The notes under the pieces are model-generated. The model did not search any database and was not told the origin of the DNA. It worked only from the letters and a program-made list of their open reading frames with translations. DNA of 10,814 nucleotides from JAGOEF01 sp029564465 (GTDB lineage: Bacteria; Bacteroidota; Bacteroidia; Bacteroidales; ML635J-15), in NCBI GenBank assembly GCA_029564465.1, contig JAKQPY010000107.1:1-10814 (forward strand), written 5' to 3'. Made by a program: the position numbers and the translations under genes. The number at the start of each line of letters is the position of its first letter. Positions within the stretch are counted from its first letter, which is position 1. Of this stretch, positions 1-6,828 are shown piece by piece.

Positions 1-51
1 GGATTTATCAGTTGCGAAGAATCAGGTTTTTCTAGAAATATTTCCGTTTAT
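1..51. other. Short non-coding stretch downstream of trmD
   Basis: This is the 51-base stretch beyond the trmD stop codon. I see no gene. It contains a 10-base palindrome (TTTCTAGAAA, 29-38), which has no GC-rich stem and no clear T-run in the trmD direction, so I do not call a terminator. The next gene on this side lies outside the window. Confidence 0.4.
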
Positions 52-729
52 TTACTCATCCAGTAAATCAGGTCGGAGTGTGCGCGTTCTTTCATACGAT
101 TGCTCATCTTTCCATTTTTCGATTTCAGCTGCATTTCCCGACAATAGCACATCGGGGACTTTCCATCCCATAAAATCTGCAGGACGGGTATACACGGGTG
201 GTGCCAGCAGGTCATCCTGAAACGAATCGCTGAGTGCGGATTGCTCGTCTGATATGGCACCGGGTATCAATCGGACTATGGAATCGACAAAAACTGCTGC
301 TGCCAACTCTCCGCCGGTGAGTACAAAGTCGCCCACCGAGAATTCGTGGGATACCAGATGTTCACGGATACGATGATCGATACCTTTGTAATGACCGCAA
401 AGGATAATAATGTTTCTAAAGGTCGAAAAATGGTTGGCTGTTTTTTGATTCCAGGGCTTTCCGTCGGGTGAGGTGTAAATTGTCGCATCGTAATTTCGCT
501 CTCCCCGTAGTTGGTTAAGCAGCCTGAACACCGGTTCTATCATAAGCACCATACCGGCCTCGCCACCATACACATAATCGTCTACCTGACGGTGTTTCCC
601 CAAACCGTATTCCCTGAGGTCGTGCACGTAAATTTCGACCAGTTGTTTCGTTTGCGCCCGTTTTACAATGCTATGATCCAGTGGTCCGGTCAGCAATTCG
701 GGCATTACGGTGATGATATCGATTCTCAT
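52..729 (-). CDS. trmD: tRNA (guanine-N1-)-methyltransferase TrmD
   Basis: TrmD is a cytoplasmic SPOUT-family enzyme that methylates G37 at N1, next to the anticodon, using S-adenosylmethionine, and so prevents +1 frameshifting. The 225-residue protein has the usual family length. Recognisable blocks are the N-terminal MRIDIITVMPELL, a YGGEAGM loop at 54-60, CGHYKGIDHR at 111-120, the SAM-binding knot segment SVGDFVLTGGELAA at 131-144, and PPVYTRPADFMG at 177-188. R153 and D168 fall where the catalytic Arg and Asp of the E. coli enzyme are expected. The E. coli block reads CGRYEGIDER, so His and Lys replace Arg and Glu here; I think this is common in Bacteroidota, but that is from memory. The reading frame stays open upstream to 849, but the start at 729 gives the canonical N-terminus and makes an ATGA overlap with the preceding dehydrogenase gene, which implies translational coupling. 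The usual neighbours rpsP, rimM and rplS are absent. Confidence 0.96.
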   Translation of the reverse strand: MRIDIITVMPELLTGPLDHSIVKRAQTKQLVEIYVHDLREYGLGKHRQVDDYVYGGEAGMVLMIEPVFRLLNQLRGERNYDATIYTSPDGKPWNQKTANHFSTFRNIIILCGHYKGIDHRIREHLVSHEFSVGDFVLTGGELAAAVFVDSIVRLIPGAISDEQSALSDSFQDDLLAPPVYTRPADFMGWKVPDVLLSGNAAEIEKWKDEQSYERTRTLRPDLLDE

Positions 730-2291
730 TGACCTGAGTGTTGAAATGAGGCTGATATTTTTTGTGCCACACTGTCTCCATCGATAGCTGACGAAACAAT
801 TCCACCGGCATAACCGGCTCCTTCGCCACAGGGGTAAAAGCCCATACAACTTACCGACTCCAGTGTGTCGCGGTTGCGCAAAATTCTGATGGGAGAACTG
901 GTTCTTGACTCAACACCTACAGCAATGGCTTCATTGCTCAGGAATCCGTACATAAACTTGCCAAAATGTTTCAAAGCCTGTTTGAGCCGCGATGATATTT
1001 CTTCGGGTAACCAGAAATGCATGGGTGAGCTAATCACCCCAGGATGATAGGAGCAGGCTGGTAGTTTCGAGGATATTTTACCGGCAGCAAAGTCGGCTAA
1101 TGCCTGAGCAGGGGCTTGCATCCTAAGGCCCCCGTTGAGTTTTGCCATGTGTTCGAGTTGCAGCTGATAGTCGAGCAGCCTGAATACATCGTTTCCGGCA
1201 ATGTCTTCGGGACGAATTTCAGTAACAAAACCTGCATTGGCAAAGGCTGAATTTCGTTTGCTGTTCGACATGCCATTGGTTACCACTCCGCTTTCTTCGG
1301 TCGAAGCAGCTACAATCTGGCCCCCGGGACACATGCAAAACGAATATACACCCCGTTGGTTAACCTGATTGGCAATAAAATAACTGGCTGGTGGGAGCAA
1401 TTTGCTGTATCCTTTTTTATATTGAATTGTATTGATCAGTTCCTGAGGATGTTCGATGCGTATCCCCATGGCAAAACCCTTAGCTTCCATTTCGATGCCG
1501 TGGTTCTGCAACATCCTGTAGTTGTCTTTGGCTGAATGCCCTGTAGCCCATATCACGGCATCGCCGTCGATAATTTCACCAGAACCTGTGCTTACCCCAC
1601 ATATTTTGTCATCCTTAACCACCAGACTGGTAATTTTTTCCGAAAACCTGAAAACGCCACCAAACGCTTCGATCTTTTTACGCATGGCCACAATAATTGC
1701 AGGTAATTTGTCGGTGCCAATATGAGCATGTGTGTCGATAAAAACAGACGGCTCGGCCCCAAAGTATTGCAATAACTGAAGAATTCTCTCCGGGTTACCG
1801 CGCTTGGTGCTGCGGGTGTACAATTTCCCGTCGGAATAGGTGCCGGCACCACCTTCGCCATAAGCGTAGTTCGATTCCGGGTTAAAACTTTCGTTTCGGT
1901 TGAGCAGAGCGATGTCTTTATTGCGTTCTTCAACAGGCTTTCCGCGCTCGACAATCACCGGACGTATTCCGGCTTCTAGCAGCCTGAGTGCTGCAAACAA
2001 TCCGGCTGGACCCGCGCCGGCAATGATTACCTGTTTTTTTGCATGACTTACATCGTTAAAGCGGAAATCTTGGTTTTGTTCCCGTAGTAATTGTCCATCG
2101 AGTGCATAGTGTACGGTAAATTGAACAAGTGTTTTTTTGCGTGAGTCAATCGAACGTTTCGAAAGCTGCATATCCGAAATACTTGATTCTGAAATTCCGG
2201 CTTTTGCAGCCAGTGCTTTTTTTAATAATGCAGTATTGTAGGCTTCTTCGGGGGGAAGTTGCATCTGCAGTTCATACCTGTTTTGATTCAT
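726..2291 (-). CDS. FAD-dependent dehydrogenase, COG2509-like
   Basis: This is a 521-residue flavoprotein of the family annotated as uncharacterised FAD-dependent dehydrogenase (COG2509). After an N-terminal domain of about 85 residues, a Rossmann fold starts with VIIAGAGPAGLFAALRL at 88-104 (GxGxxG dinucleotide motif) followed by an acidic strand end VIVERG at 112-117. A glycine-rich FAD-contact segment, YGEGGAGTYSDGKL, lies at 144-157. An ATGHSA motif at 249-254 and the C-terminal motif GFYPCGEGAGYAGGI at 484-498 complete the flavin site. There is no signal peptide or membrane segment, so it should be cytoplasmic. The substrate is unknown and the family has no firmly assigned reaction. The gene sits 4 bases after porT and overlaps trmD by 4 bases, so the three are probably co-transcribed. 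Nothing links the enzyme specifically to secretion or tRNA methylation; the grouping may be housekeeping convenience. Confidence is high for the fold and low for any specific function. Confidence 0.88.
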   Translation of the reverse strand: MNQNRYELQMQLPPEEAYNTALLKKALAAKAGISESSISDMQLSKRSIDSRKKTLVQFTVHYALDGQLLREQNQDFRFNDVSHAKKQVIIAGAGPAGLFAALRLLEAGIRPVIVERGKPVEERNKDIALLNRNESFNPESNYAYGEGGAGTYSDGKLYTRSTKRGNPERILQLLQYFGAEPSVFIDTHAHIGTDKLPAIIVAMRKKIEAFGGVFRFSEKITSLVVKDDKICGVSTGSGEIIDGDAVIWATGHSAKDNYRMLQNHGIEMEAKGFAMGIRIEHPQELINTIQYKKGYSKLLPPASYFIANQVNQRGVYSFCMCPGGQIVAASTEESGVVTNGMSNSKRNSAFANAGFVTEIRPEDIAGNDVFRLLDYQLQLEHMAKLNGGLRMQAPAQALADFAAGKISSKLPACSYHPGVISSPMHFWLPEEISSRLKQALKHFGKFMYGFLSNEAIAVGVESRTSSPIRILRNRDTLESVSCMGFYPCGEGAGYAGGIVSSAIDGDSVAQKISASFQHSGQ

Positions 2292-2295
2292 GATG

Positions 2296-3027
2296 CTAAT
2301 CCCACCATTTTATTTTGTCGATTTTCCCACCCTCGAAGTGAAACGACAGCACCAGAAACTTAGAATTCAAACGGCTGTATGCCCTGGTGATTTCTGTATT
2401 GTCGTATTGCACCATATTGAAAATACCGAATGAGCCCTTGAGCTCAACCCCGAACATAAAATACTCGAGGAAAAAGTCAACCCCTAAGCCGATCTCGTAA
2501 TACACATCGATGGGTTTAAGCCTGATTTTGGGTAATTCCGAAGGATCTACTTTTCGCTGGGCTGCGAGGTCGTACCGAAACGATGCACCGCCAATAAGAA
2601 AAGGCCTGAAATTATTGAGGCGCGCTGATTTATACTTCAGCGAAAGTGGAAAATCAAGAAAAGTCGATTCAATCATCATGCTGTGACGGCGAAAAGTGCT
2701 GTCTTCAAGAAGCTTATATTCCAGATCACGTTGCCCGAACATCAAACCAGGTAAAAAACGAAGGTCTAAGTATTCGGCAAGACGCAAATTGGCAATCATG
2801 TTGATGTTGAATCCCACATAGTGTCCGGTTTCGATGGCATAAACCGTGTCCATCAACATATATGCAGCCGATGGTCTGATCGTGAAGCTCATCATATTTA
2901 AGCCAAGTGAGTATCCAAAATGCGCCACCTGAGAGTCGAGCTTAGGCAGATTTTCGGGGTGCCTGCGTTGCGCTGTTGCCAGGGTGACAACAAACAGCAG
3001 CATACTTATCAGGATTACTCGTTTCAA
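2296..3027 (-). CDS. porT: PorT-family type IX secretion / gliding outer-membrane protein
   Basis: PorT (SprT in Flavobacterium) is an outer-membrane beta-barrel protein required for type IX secretion, which exports proteins with C-terminal targeting domains in Bacteroidota. The 243-residue product has a signal peptide: a basic start (MKR), a hydrophobic stretch to about residue 18, and a likely cut in ATA|Q at 18-20. The mature part opens with VAHFGYSLGLNMMSFTIRP at 34-52, the typical first strand of the family, and ends in an aromatic strand, FLVLSFHFEGG. Repeated amphipathic segments such as LRFLPGLMFGQRDLEY and YYEIGLGVDFFLEYFMFGVEL fit a small barrel of about eight strands. The start is TTG at 3027: a stop lies upstream in frame, and the only alternative, ATG at 3003, would remove the basic n-region of the signal peptide. 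The gene leads the porT-dehydrogenase-trmD unit. In some Bacteroidota porT follows ubiE, which is not seen here. A different PorT-like barrel remains possible. Confidence 0.8.
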   Translation of the reverse strand: MKRVILISMLLFVVTLATAQRRHPENLPKLDSQVAHFGYSLGLNMMSFTIRPSAAYMLMDTVYAIETGHYVGFNINMIANLRLAEYLDLRFLPGLMFGQRDLEYKLLEDSTFRRHSMMIESTFLDFPLSLKYKSARLNNFRPFLIGGASFRYDLAAQRKVDPSELPKIRLKPIDVYYEIGLGVDFFLEYFMFGVELKGSFGIFNMVQYDNTEITRAYSRLNSKFLVLSFHFEGGKIDKIKWWD

Positions 3028-3091
3028 TTTCAGGAAATTCTTATGTATTAACTCAACAAAAGCTCAATTATTATTCGATTAAAACTCATTG

Positions 3092-3099
3092 CAAAATTA
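3092..3099 (-). promoter_or_regulatory. Probable -7 element of the porT-dehydrogenase-trmD promoter
   Basis: Read on the minus strand this is TAATTTTG, a full match to the Bacteroidota -7 consensus TAnnTTTG. It lies 65 bases upstream of the porT TTG start, predicting a leader of roughly 55-60 bases. I find no good -33 TTTG at the expected 19-base spacing (the bases there read GCTA), so the assignment rests on the -7 element and its position. Confidence 0.45.
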
Positions 3100-3147
3100 T
3101 GTCATTTTTTTGAATTAATAGCACAGCAAAGTGTTTGTTGCAGATTG

Positions 3148-3164
3148 AGAAATACTTTATTTCT
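3148..3164. repeat. AT-rich inverted repeat in the divergent promoter region
   Basis: Perfect 7-base arms AGAAATA and TATTTCT flank a 3-base loop CTT. It lies between the two divergent promoters, about 70 bases upstream of the -33 box of the plus-strand operon. It could be an operator half-site pair or a chance AT-rich palindrome; the low GC makes it a poor RNA hairpin. Confidence 0.25.
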
Positions 3165-3223
3165 TGTTTCATCTTGATTTCCATGATATTCATTGCTTCC
3201 AGAAAGCAAAATAGCTGAAAAAC

Positions 3224-3244
3224 ATGATGAATTTTTAGCATCAT
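3224..3244. repeat. Inverted repeat spanning the predicted -33 box
   Basis: The perfect arms ATGATG (3224-3229) and CATCAT (3239-3244) are separated by nine bases that include the predicted -33 box TTAG (3235-3238) of the hydrogenase-like operon. A regulator bound here would compete with RNA polymerase. With only six bases per arm, chance is a real alternative. Confidence 0.3.
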
Positions 3245-3265
3245 AATTATAAAAACCTAATTTTG
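3235..3265 (+). promoter_or_regulatory. Promoter of the six-gene Ehr-like operon
   Basis: A -33-like TTAG at 3235-3238 is followed, after 19 bases, by TAATTTTG at 3258-3265, an exact match to the Bacteroidota -7 consensus TAnnTTTG. Transcription should start near 3272, leaving a leader of about 20 bases before the ATG at 3291. The same TTAG-19-TAnnTTTG arrangement precedes rpsF in this window. No Shine-Dalgarno sequence is present, as is usual in this phylum. Confidence 0.6.
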
Positions 3266-3290
3266 CGCTGCCGTTAACATAGAATGATTT

Positions 3291-5276
3291 ATGGCCGCAC
3301 TGGTGTTTATATCGGTTCTTTTGTTGTCGTTCGGGATATTTTTTCTTCCGAAAAGGGCGCACTACCTGTTTGCATTGGTGCTGGCTCTGGCCATGGTTTC
3401 TCTTACAAGCTTCTGGGCTGTCAGTTTGCTGAGCGGGAGTCGCGAATTCTCGGTATTGACGCTTGATATACCGATGATATCAAATGTGTTTATGCTTGTT
3501 TTCGATAAGCTGTCAGCATTTTTTATCATTGTCGTAAATATCACCATTGTTGTGGGCCTACTTTATGCCCGTGGATACCTGAAACCCTATTACAATGAAA
3601 AAAATGCACTGAGTTTTTCGATGCATTACTTTGCTTACCTGTGGCTCTATTTTTCGATGTTACTTGTGGTGGGTTGCCGCGACGGTTTGTCGTTTCTGAT
3701 TTCGTGGGAGGTGATGGCCATTTCGTCCTTCCTGCTGGTGATTTTCGACGCCGAAGATCGTAATATTATGAAGACGGGTATCAACTACCTGATACAGATG
3801 CATGTGGGCATGGCAATTCTGATGATTGCCCTGATTCTGGTTGAAAAAGATACCGGCAGCATGAGTTTCGATGCCCTGCCCGCTTATTTTACACGACATA
3901 GTAACTGGCCTTTGTTCCTGTTGTTCTTTGCCGGTTTTGCAATTAAAGCCGGTTTTATTCCCCTGCATACCTGGTTGCCTCAGGCACATCCCGCTGCACC
4001 CTCGCATGTGTCGGGGGTAATGTCGGGGGTAATGATAAAAATGGGTATTTATGGCATGTTCAGGGTGTTGGTTTCGGTTCAGACCGACTTGCTCGTAATT
4101 GGCGTCGTGGTGTTGGTGTTATCGCTCATTTCGGGTTTACTCGGTGTTATGATGGCCATTGTGCAGCATGACCTGAAGCGATTACTGGCATACCACAGCA
4201 TCGAAAATATCGGAATAATTGGAATGGGTATGGGGCTGGGTATTATTGGCAAAGCCATTGCCAATCCCCAGTTGATGTTGCTTGGTTTCGGCGGATCCTT
4301 GCTCCACGTGCTTAACCATTCGTTGTTTAAATCGCTGCTGTTCTTTAACGCAGGTTCGGTATTTCATGCCACCCATACTCGTAACATTGAACAAACCGGT
4401 GGTCTGATGAAGAAAATGCCTTATACCGCACTGTTGTTTCTTGTGGGGTCACTGGCCATTTGCGGTTTGCCCCCTTTCAACGGATTTATTTCGGAATACC
4501 TCATTTTTTACGGTATGTTCCAGAGCCTTTCGGGTGCCGGATTGTATCAGGCTATTTTGTTGTTGTTTAGTATTATCGGACTCAGTTTAATTGGCGGATT
4601 GGCAATTTTTTGCTTTACCAAGGCATTTGGCATTGTTTTTCTCGGAGAACCCCGCAGCCAAAAAGCGGCCGATGCCGTTGAGGTGTCGCGTGGAATGATT
4701 CTCCCGCAGCTTGTAACTGTTTTTTTTATCGTGGCGGTTGGCTTGGCTTCGGCCTGGTTTGTGAAACCGGTTTTTGGTGTGGTGGCAGATATTTTTCCGG
4801 TTGATGCTTCGCAATTCGCCACCATTGCTGCAAACCTAAGTGGTATCAGCCTTGCGGCAGGAGTGTTTGTTCTCGTTGCCGTGGCCTTGCTCGTACTACG
4901 TTATTATTACCTCAAGCGAAAAACTGTACGTACCGGTCCTACCTGGGGTTGTGGTTATACGGCAGCCACTCCGAAGCTGCAATATACCGCCACATCCTAT
5001 GCCGATAACTACCACAAGCTTGCCAAACCTTTGATACGCAACAACGTGCACAGCGAATCAATTACCGACGACGAGATATTTCCACCCGCCAAATCGTTCG
5101 AGACACATTCGGAAGACGTGTTTAAAACGCGGCTCACCGACGCACCGGTTAACAGGGTACTCGAGTTGCTGAAAAAAATTGCAGTGATGCAAACCGGCCA
5201 GATTCAGCACTATATTTTATATGCGTTTGTTTTTATGCTGCTCATCTTTTTGTTAACTTATTTCAACCTGATTTGA
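3291..5276 (+). CDS. HyfB-like large antiporter-type membrane subunit
   Basis: This 661-residue polytopic protein belongs to the proton-conducting transporter family (NuoL/M/N, Mrp antiporters), closest in layout to HyfB of hydrogenase-4. It should form the distal ion channel of the membrane arm. About 15 hydrophobic segments are visible. Expected channel residues are present: E140 in SWEVMA (TM5-type Glu), K219 in FAIKAGFIPLHTWLP (TM7-type Lys), K250 in VMIKMG, H302 in LAYHSIENIG, and K347 in NHSLFKSLLFF (TM12-type Lys). PPFNGFISE at 394-402 is another family motif. The C-terminal soluble region at about 541-630 carries the HyfB-type block WGCGYTAATPKLQYTATSYA (552-571), and a last membrane helix lies at about 639-659. 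The ATG at 3291 is the first usable start, since an in-frame TGA lies at 3285. It is the first gene of the operon, one base ahead of the next. Confidence 0.92.
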   Translation: MAALVFISVLLLSFGIFFLPKRAHYLFALVLALAMVSLTSFWAVSLLSGSREFSVLTLDIPMISNVFMLVFDKLSAFFIIVVNITIVVGLLYARGYLKPYYNEKNALSFSMHYFAYLWLYFSMLLVVGCRDGLSFLISWEVMAISSFLLVIFDAEDRNIMKTGINYLIQMHVGMAILMIALILVEKDTGSMSFDALPAYFTRHSNWPLFLLFFAGFAIKAGFIPLHTWLPQAHPAAPSHVSGVMSGVMIKMGIYGMFRVLVSVQTDLLVIGVVVLVLSLISGLLGVMMAIVQHDLKRLLAYHSIENIGIIGMGMGLGIIGKAIANPQLMLLGFGGSLLHVLNHSLFKSLLFFNAGSVFHATHTRNIEQTGGLMKKMPYTALLFLVGSLAICGLPPFNGFISEYLIFYGMFQSLSGAGLYQAILLLFSIIGLSLIGGLAIFCFTKAFGIVFLGEPRSQKAADAVEVSRGMILPQLVTVFFIVAVGLASAWFVKPVFGVVADIFPVDASQFATIAANLSGISLAAGVFVLVAVALLVLRYYYLKRKTVRTGPTWGCGYTAATPKLQYTATSYADNYHKLAKPLIRNNVHSESITDDEIFPPAKSFETHSEDVFKTRLTDAPVNRVLELLKKIAVMQTGQIQHYILYAFVFMLLIFLLTYFNLI

Positions 5277-5277
5277 T

Positions 5278-6192
5278 ATGCCCGGAATCATACTGATACT
5301 GATAGCAGCCGTTCTTTTTCCGGGGATTATTCTCCGAACGAAAAGCATTACTGCAGGGCGCAGGGGGCCTGGTTTGCTGCAGCCCCTCAGGGATATTGGT
5401 GTGCTGTTGCGCAAGGGAAGTGTTTTTAGCACTACCTCCGGCTTGATTTTCAGAATTGCACCTTCACTCACGCTGGCTAGTATTGTAGCGGCTATTTCTG
5501 TGGTTCCGTTTGGTAATCAGAATGCCCTGATTTCCTTTGGCGGCGATTTTGTGTTCTTTGCCTATATGTTGGCTCTTGGTAAGTTTTTTACCATTATCGG
5601 AGCACTCGACACAGGCAGTAGCTTCGAAGGTATGGGTGCAAACCGTGAAGCATTGTTTTCGATGCTGGTAGAGCCTGCTTTCTTTATTCTGATAGGAACT
5701 TTTGCCATGTTTACAGGATTGACCTCATTTTCCGAGATGTTTAGTCAGTTTCATGTTACCGGCAATCATTATGTGTTGATATTCAGCGTAATCAGCTTTT
5801 ACCTGCTCGTGCAGATTGCCATGATTGAAAATAGCCGACTGCCGGTTGACGATCCCAAAACCCACCTCGAACTGACCATGATTCACGAGGTGATGATTCT
5901 CGATAACAGTGGCTTCGATAAAGCACTTATTCACATCGGCACTTACCTGAAATTTGGAATCTATGGTGCCTTGATGAGTGCTGCGCTTGTGCCGGCTGAA
6001 TGGAATATTTACCTGCAGGTTTCGTTGTTTTTTGCAATACAGTTGATATTCGCTGTCATAATTGGCCTGAATGAATCCTTCAGAGCGCGCAATAAAATGG
6101 GGAGGAATCCGCAATATATACTTACATTGTCGGCCATTGCGTTGCTCGCATTTGTGGTAATTCTGATATTAACCGGAAAACTGATTCAATAA
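5278..6192 (+). CDS. HyfC/HycD-like membrane subunit (NuoH family)
   Basis: This 304-residue membrane protein is a respiratory-chain complex I subunit 1 homologue. It forms the membrane anchor beneath the peripheral subunits and, in relatives, couples redox-site events to the ion channels. About eight helices are visible. Family motifs are well kept: GRRGPGLLQPLRDIGVLLRK at 28-47, SFEGMGANREALFS at 115-128, and IENSRLPVDDPKTHLEL at 183-199 with E184, R187, D190, D191, H196 and E198, followed by IHEVMILD with E204. These acidic loop residues are those implicated in coupling in complex I and group 4 hydrogenases, and none is missing. The gene starts one base after the HyfB-like stop. It was recognised from the motifs and the length, which matches HycD/HyfC. 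Confidence 0.93.
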   Translation: MPGIILILIAAVLFPGIILRTKSITAGRRGPGLLQPLRDIGVLLRKGSVFSTTSGLIFRIAPSLTLASIVAAISVVPFGNQNALISFGGDFVFFAYMLALGKFFTIIGALDTGSSFEGMGANREALFSMLVEPAFFILIGTFAMFTGLTSFSEMFSQFHVTGNHYVLIFSVISFYLLVQIAMIENSRLPVDDPKTHLELTMIHEVMILDNSGFDKALIHIGTYLKFGIYGALMSAALVPAEWNIYLQVSLFFAIQLIFAVIIGLNESFRARNKMGRNPQYILTLSAIALLAFVVILILTGKLIQ

Positions 6193-6195
6193 AGC

Positions 6196-6825
6196 ATGCT
6201 GAATTTCCTGATCATATTGTTTGCCATAAGCCTGATATATCTTAGTGTCTCGGAGCGATTCCGTACCTACGCCAAACTGATTGCCGCTCAGGGGATTCTC
6301 CTCATGGGTATTGCCCTGTTCGAACTGAAAGAGGTGAACACTGCCAGCCTGATTTTTATTCTTGCCGAAACCCTGATTTTTAAAACCATCGTTGTACCGT
6401 ATTTGCTCTATTCCATCATCAACCGGACAGGTGTGTACAAGGTGCACAACAAATCGTTGCTTGGTTTCTACTCCCTGATTCTTGCATTACTGGCACTCGT
6501 GCTGAGTATTGTTATGGCAAATGCCCTCGAAAATCCGAAAATCGATACGGTGTACCTTACTATTGCGCTGTTCACCCTGTTTATCGGGGTACTATTGGTG
6601 GTGAATCATAAACTGATATTCTCGCACATGATTGGTTTTCTCGTTATCGAAAATGCCGTTTTCATGTTCTCAATGTCGGTAGGCAGCGAAATGACCATGC
6701 TCATAAACATCGGCATTCTGCTCGATATTTTTGTCAGTGTGCTTATTATCTCAATATTAATAAACCGAATCGGCAGCAAGTTCAACAAGCTTGAAGCCGA
6801 TAATCTCAATTCATTAAAAAACTAA
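6196..6825 (+). CDS. HyfE-like membrane subunit (NuoK-related)
   Basis: This 209-residue, almost entirely hydrophobic protein has about seven helices. It fits HyfE, which contains a NuoK-like half. In the C-terminal half, residues 126-190 resemble NuoK, with a membrane glutamate E152 in GFLVIENAVF and D177 in INIGILLDIFV. A second buried pair, E58 and K63 in LAETLIFKTIVVPYLL, sits in the N-terminal half. The tail (191-209) is polar. The gene lies three bases after the NuoH-like gene and three before the HyfF-like one. In group 4 hydrogenases this subunit lies between the NuoH-like and antiporter-like subunits and carries part of the charged axis. Identification rests on position, length and helix pattern more than on long motifs. 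Confidence 0.85.
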   Translation: MLNFLIILFAISLIYLSVSERFRTYAKLIAAQGILLMGIALFELKEVNTASLIFILAETLIFKTIVVPYLLYSIINRTGVYKVHNKSLLGFYSLILALLALVLSIVMANALENPKIDTVYLTIALFTLFIGVLLVVNHKLIFSHMIGFLVIENAVFMFSMSVGSEMTMLINIGILLDIFVSVLIISILINRIGSKFNKLEADNLNSLKN

Positions 6826-6828
6826 GAC

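Noticed and set aside
29..38. TTTCTAGAAA palindrome near the window edge
   Set aside because: Short and AT-rich, no context to support an operator or terminator.
730..849. N-terminal extension of trmD by 40 residues to an ATG at 849
   Set aside because: The extension lies entirely inside the dehydrogenase gene on the same strand in another frame, and the canonical TrmD N-terminus begins at 729 with an ATGA overlap.
3102..3362. 86-residue minus-strand open frame across the divergent promoter region
   Set aside because: It has no recognisable domain, overlaps the HyfB-like start antisense and covers both promoter motifs; composition looks like chance.
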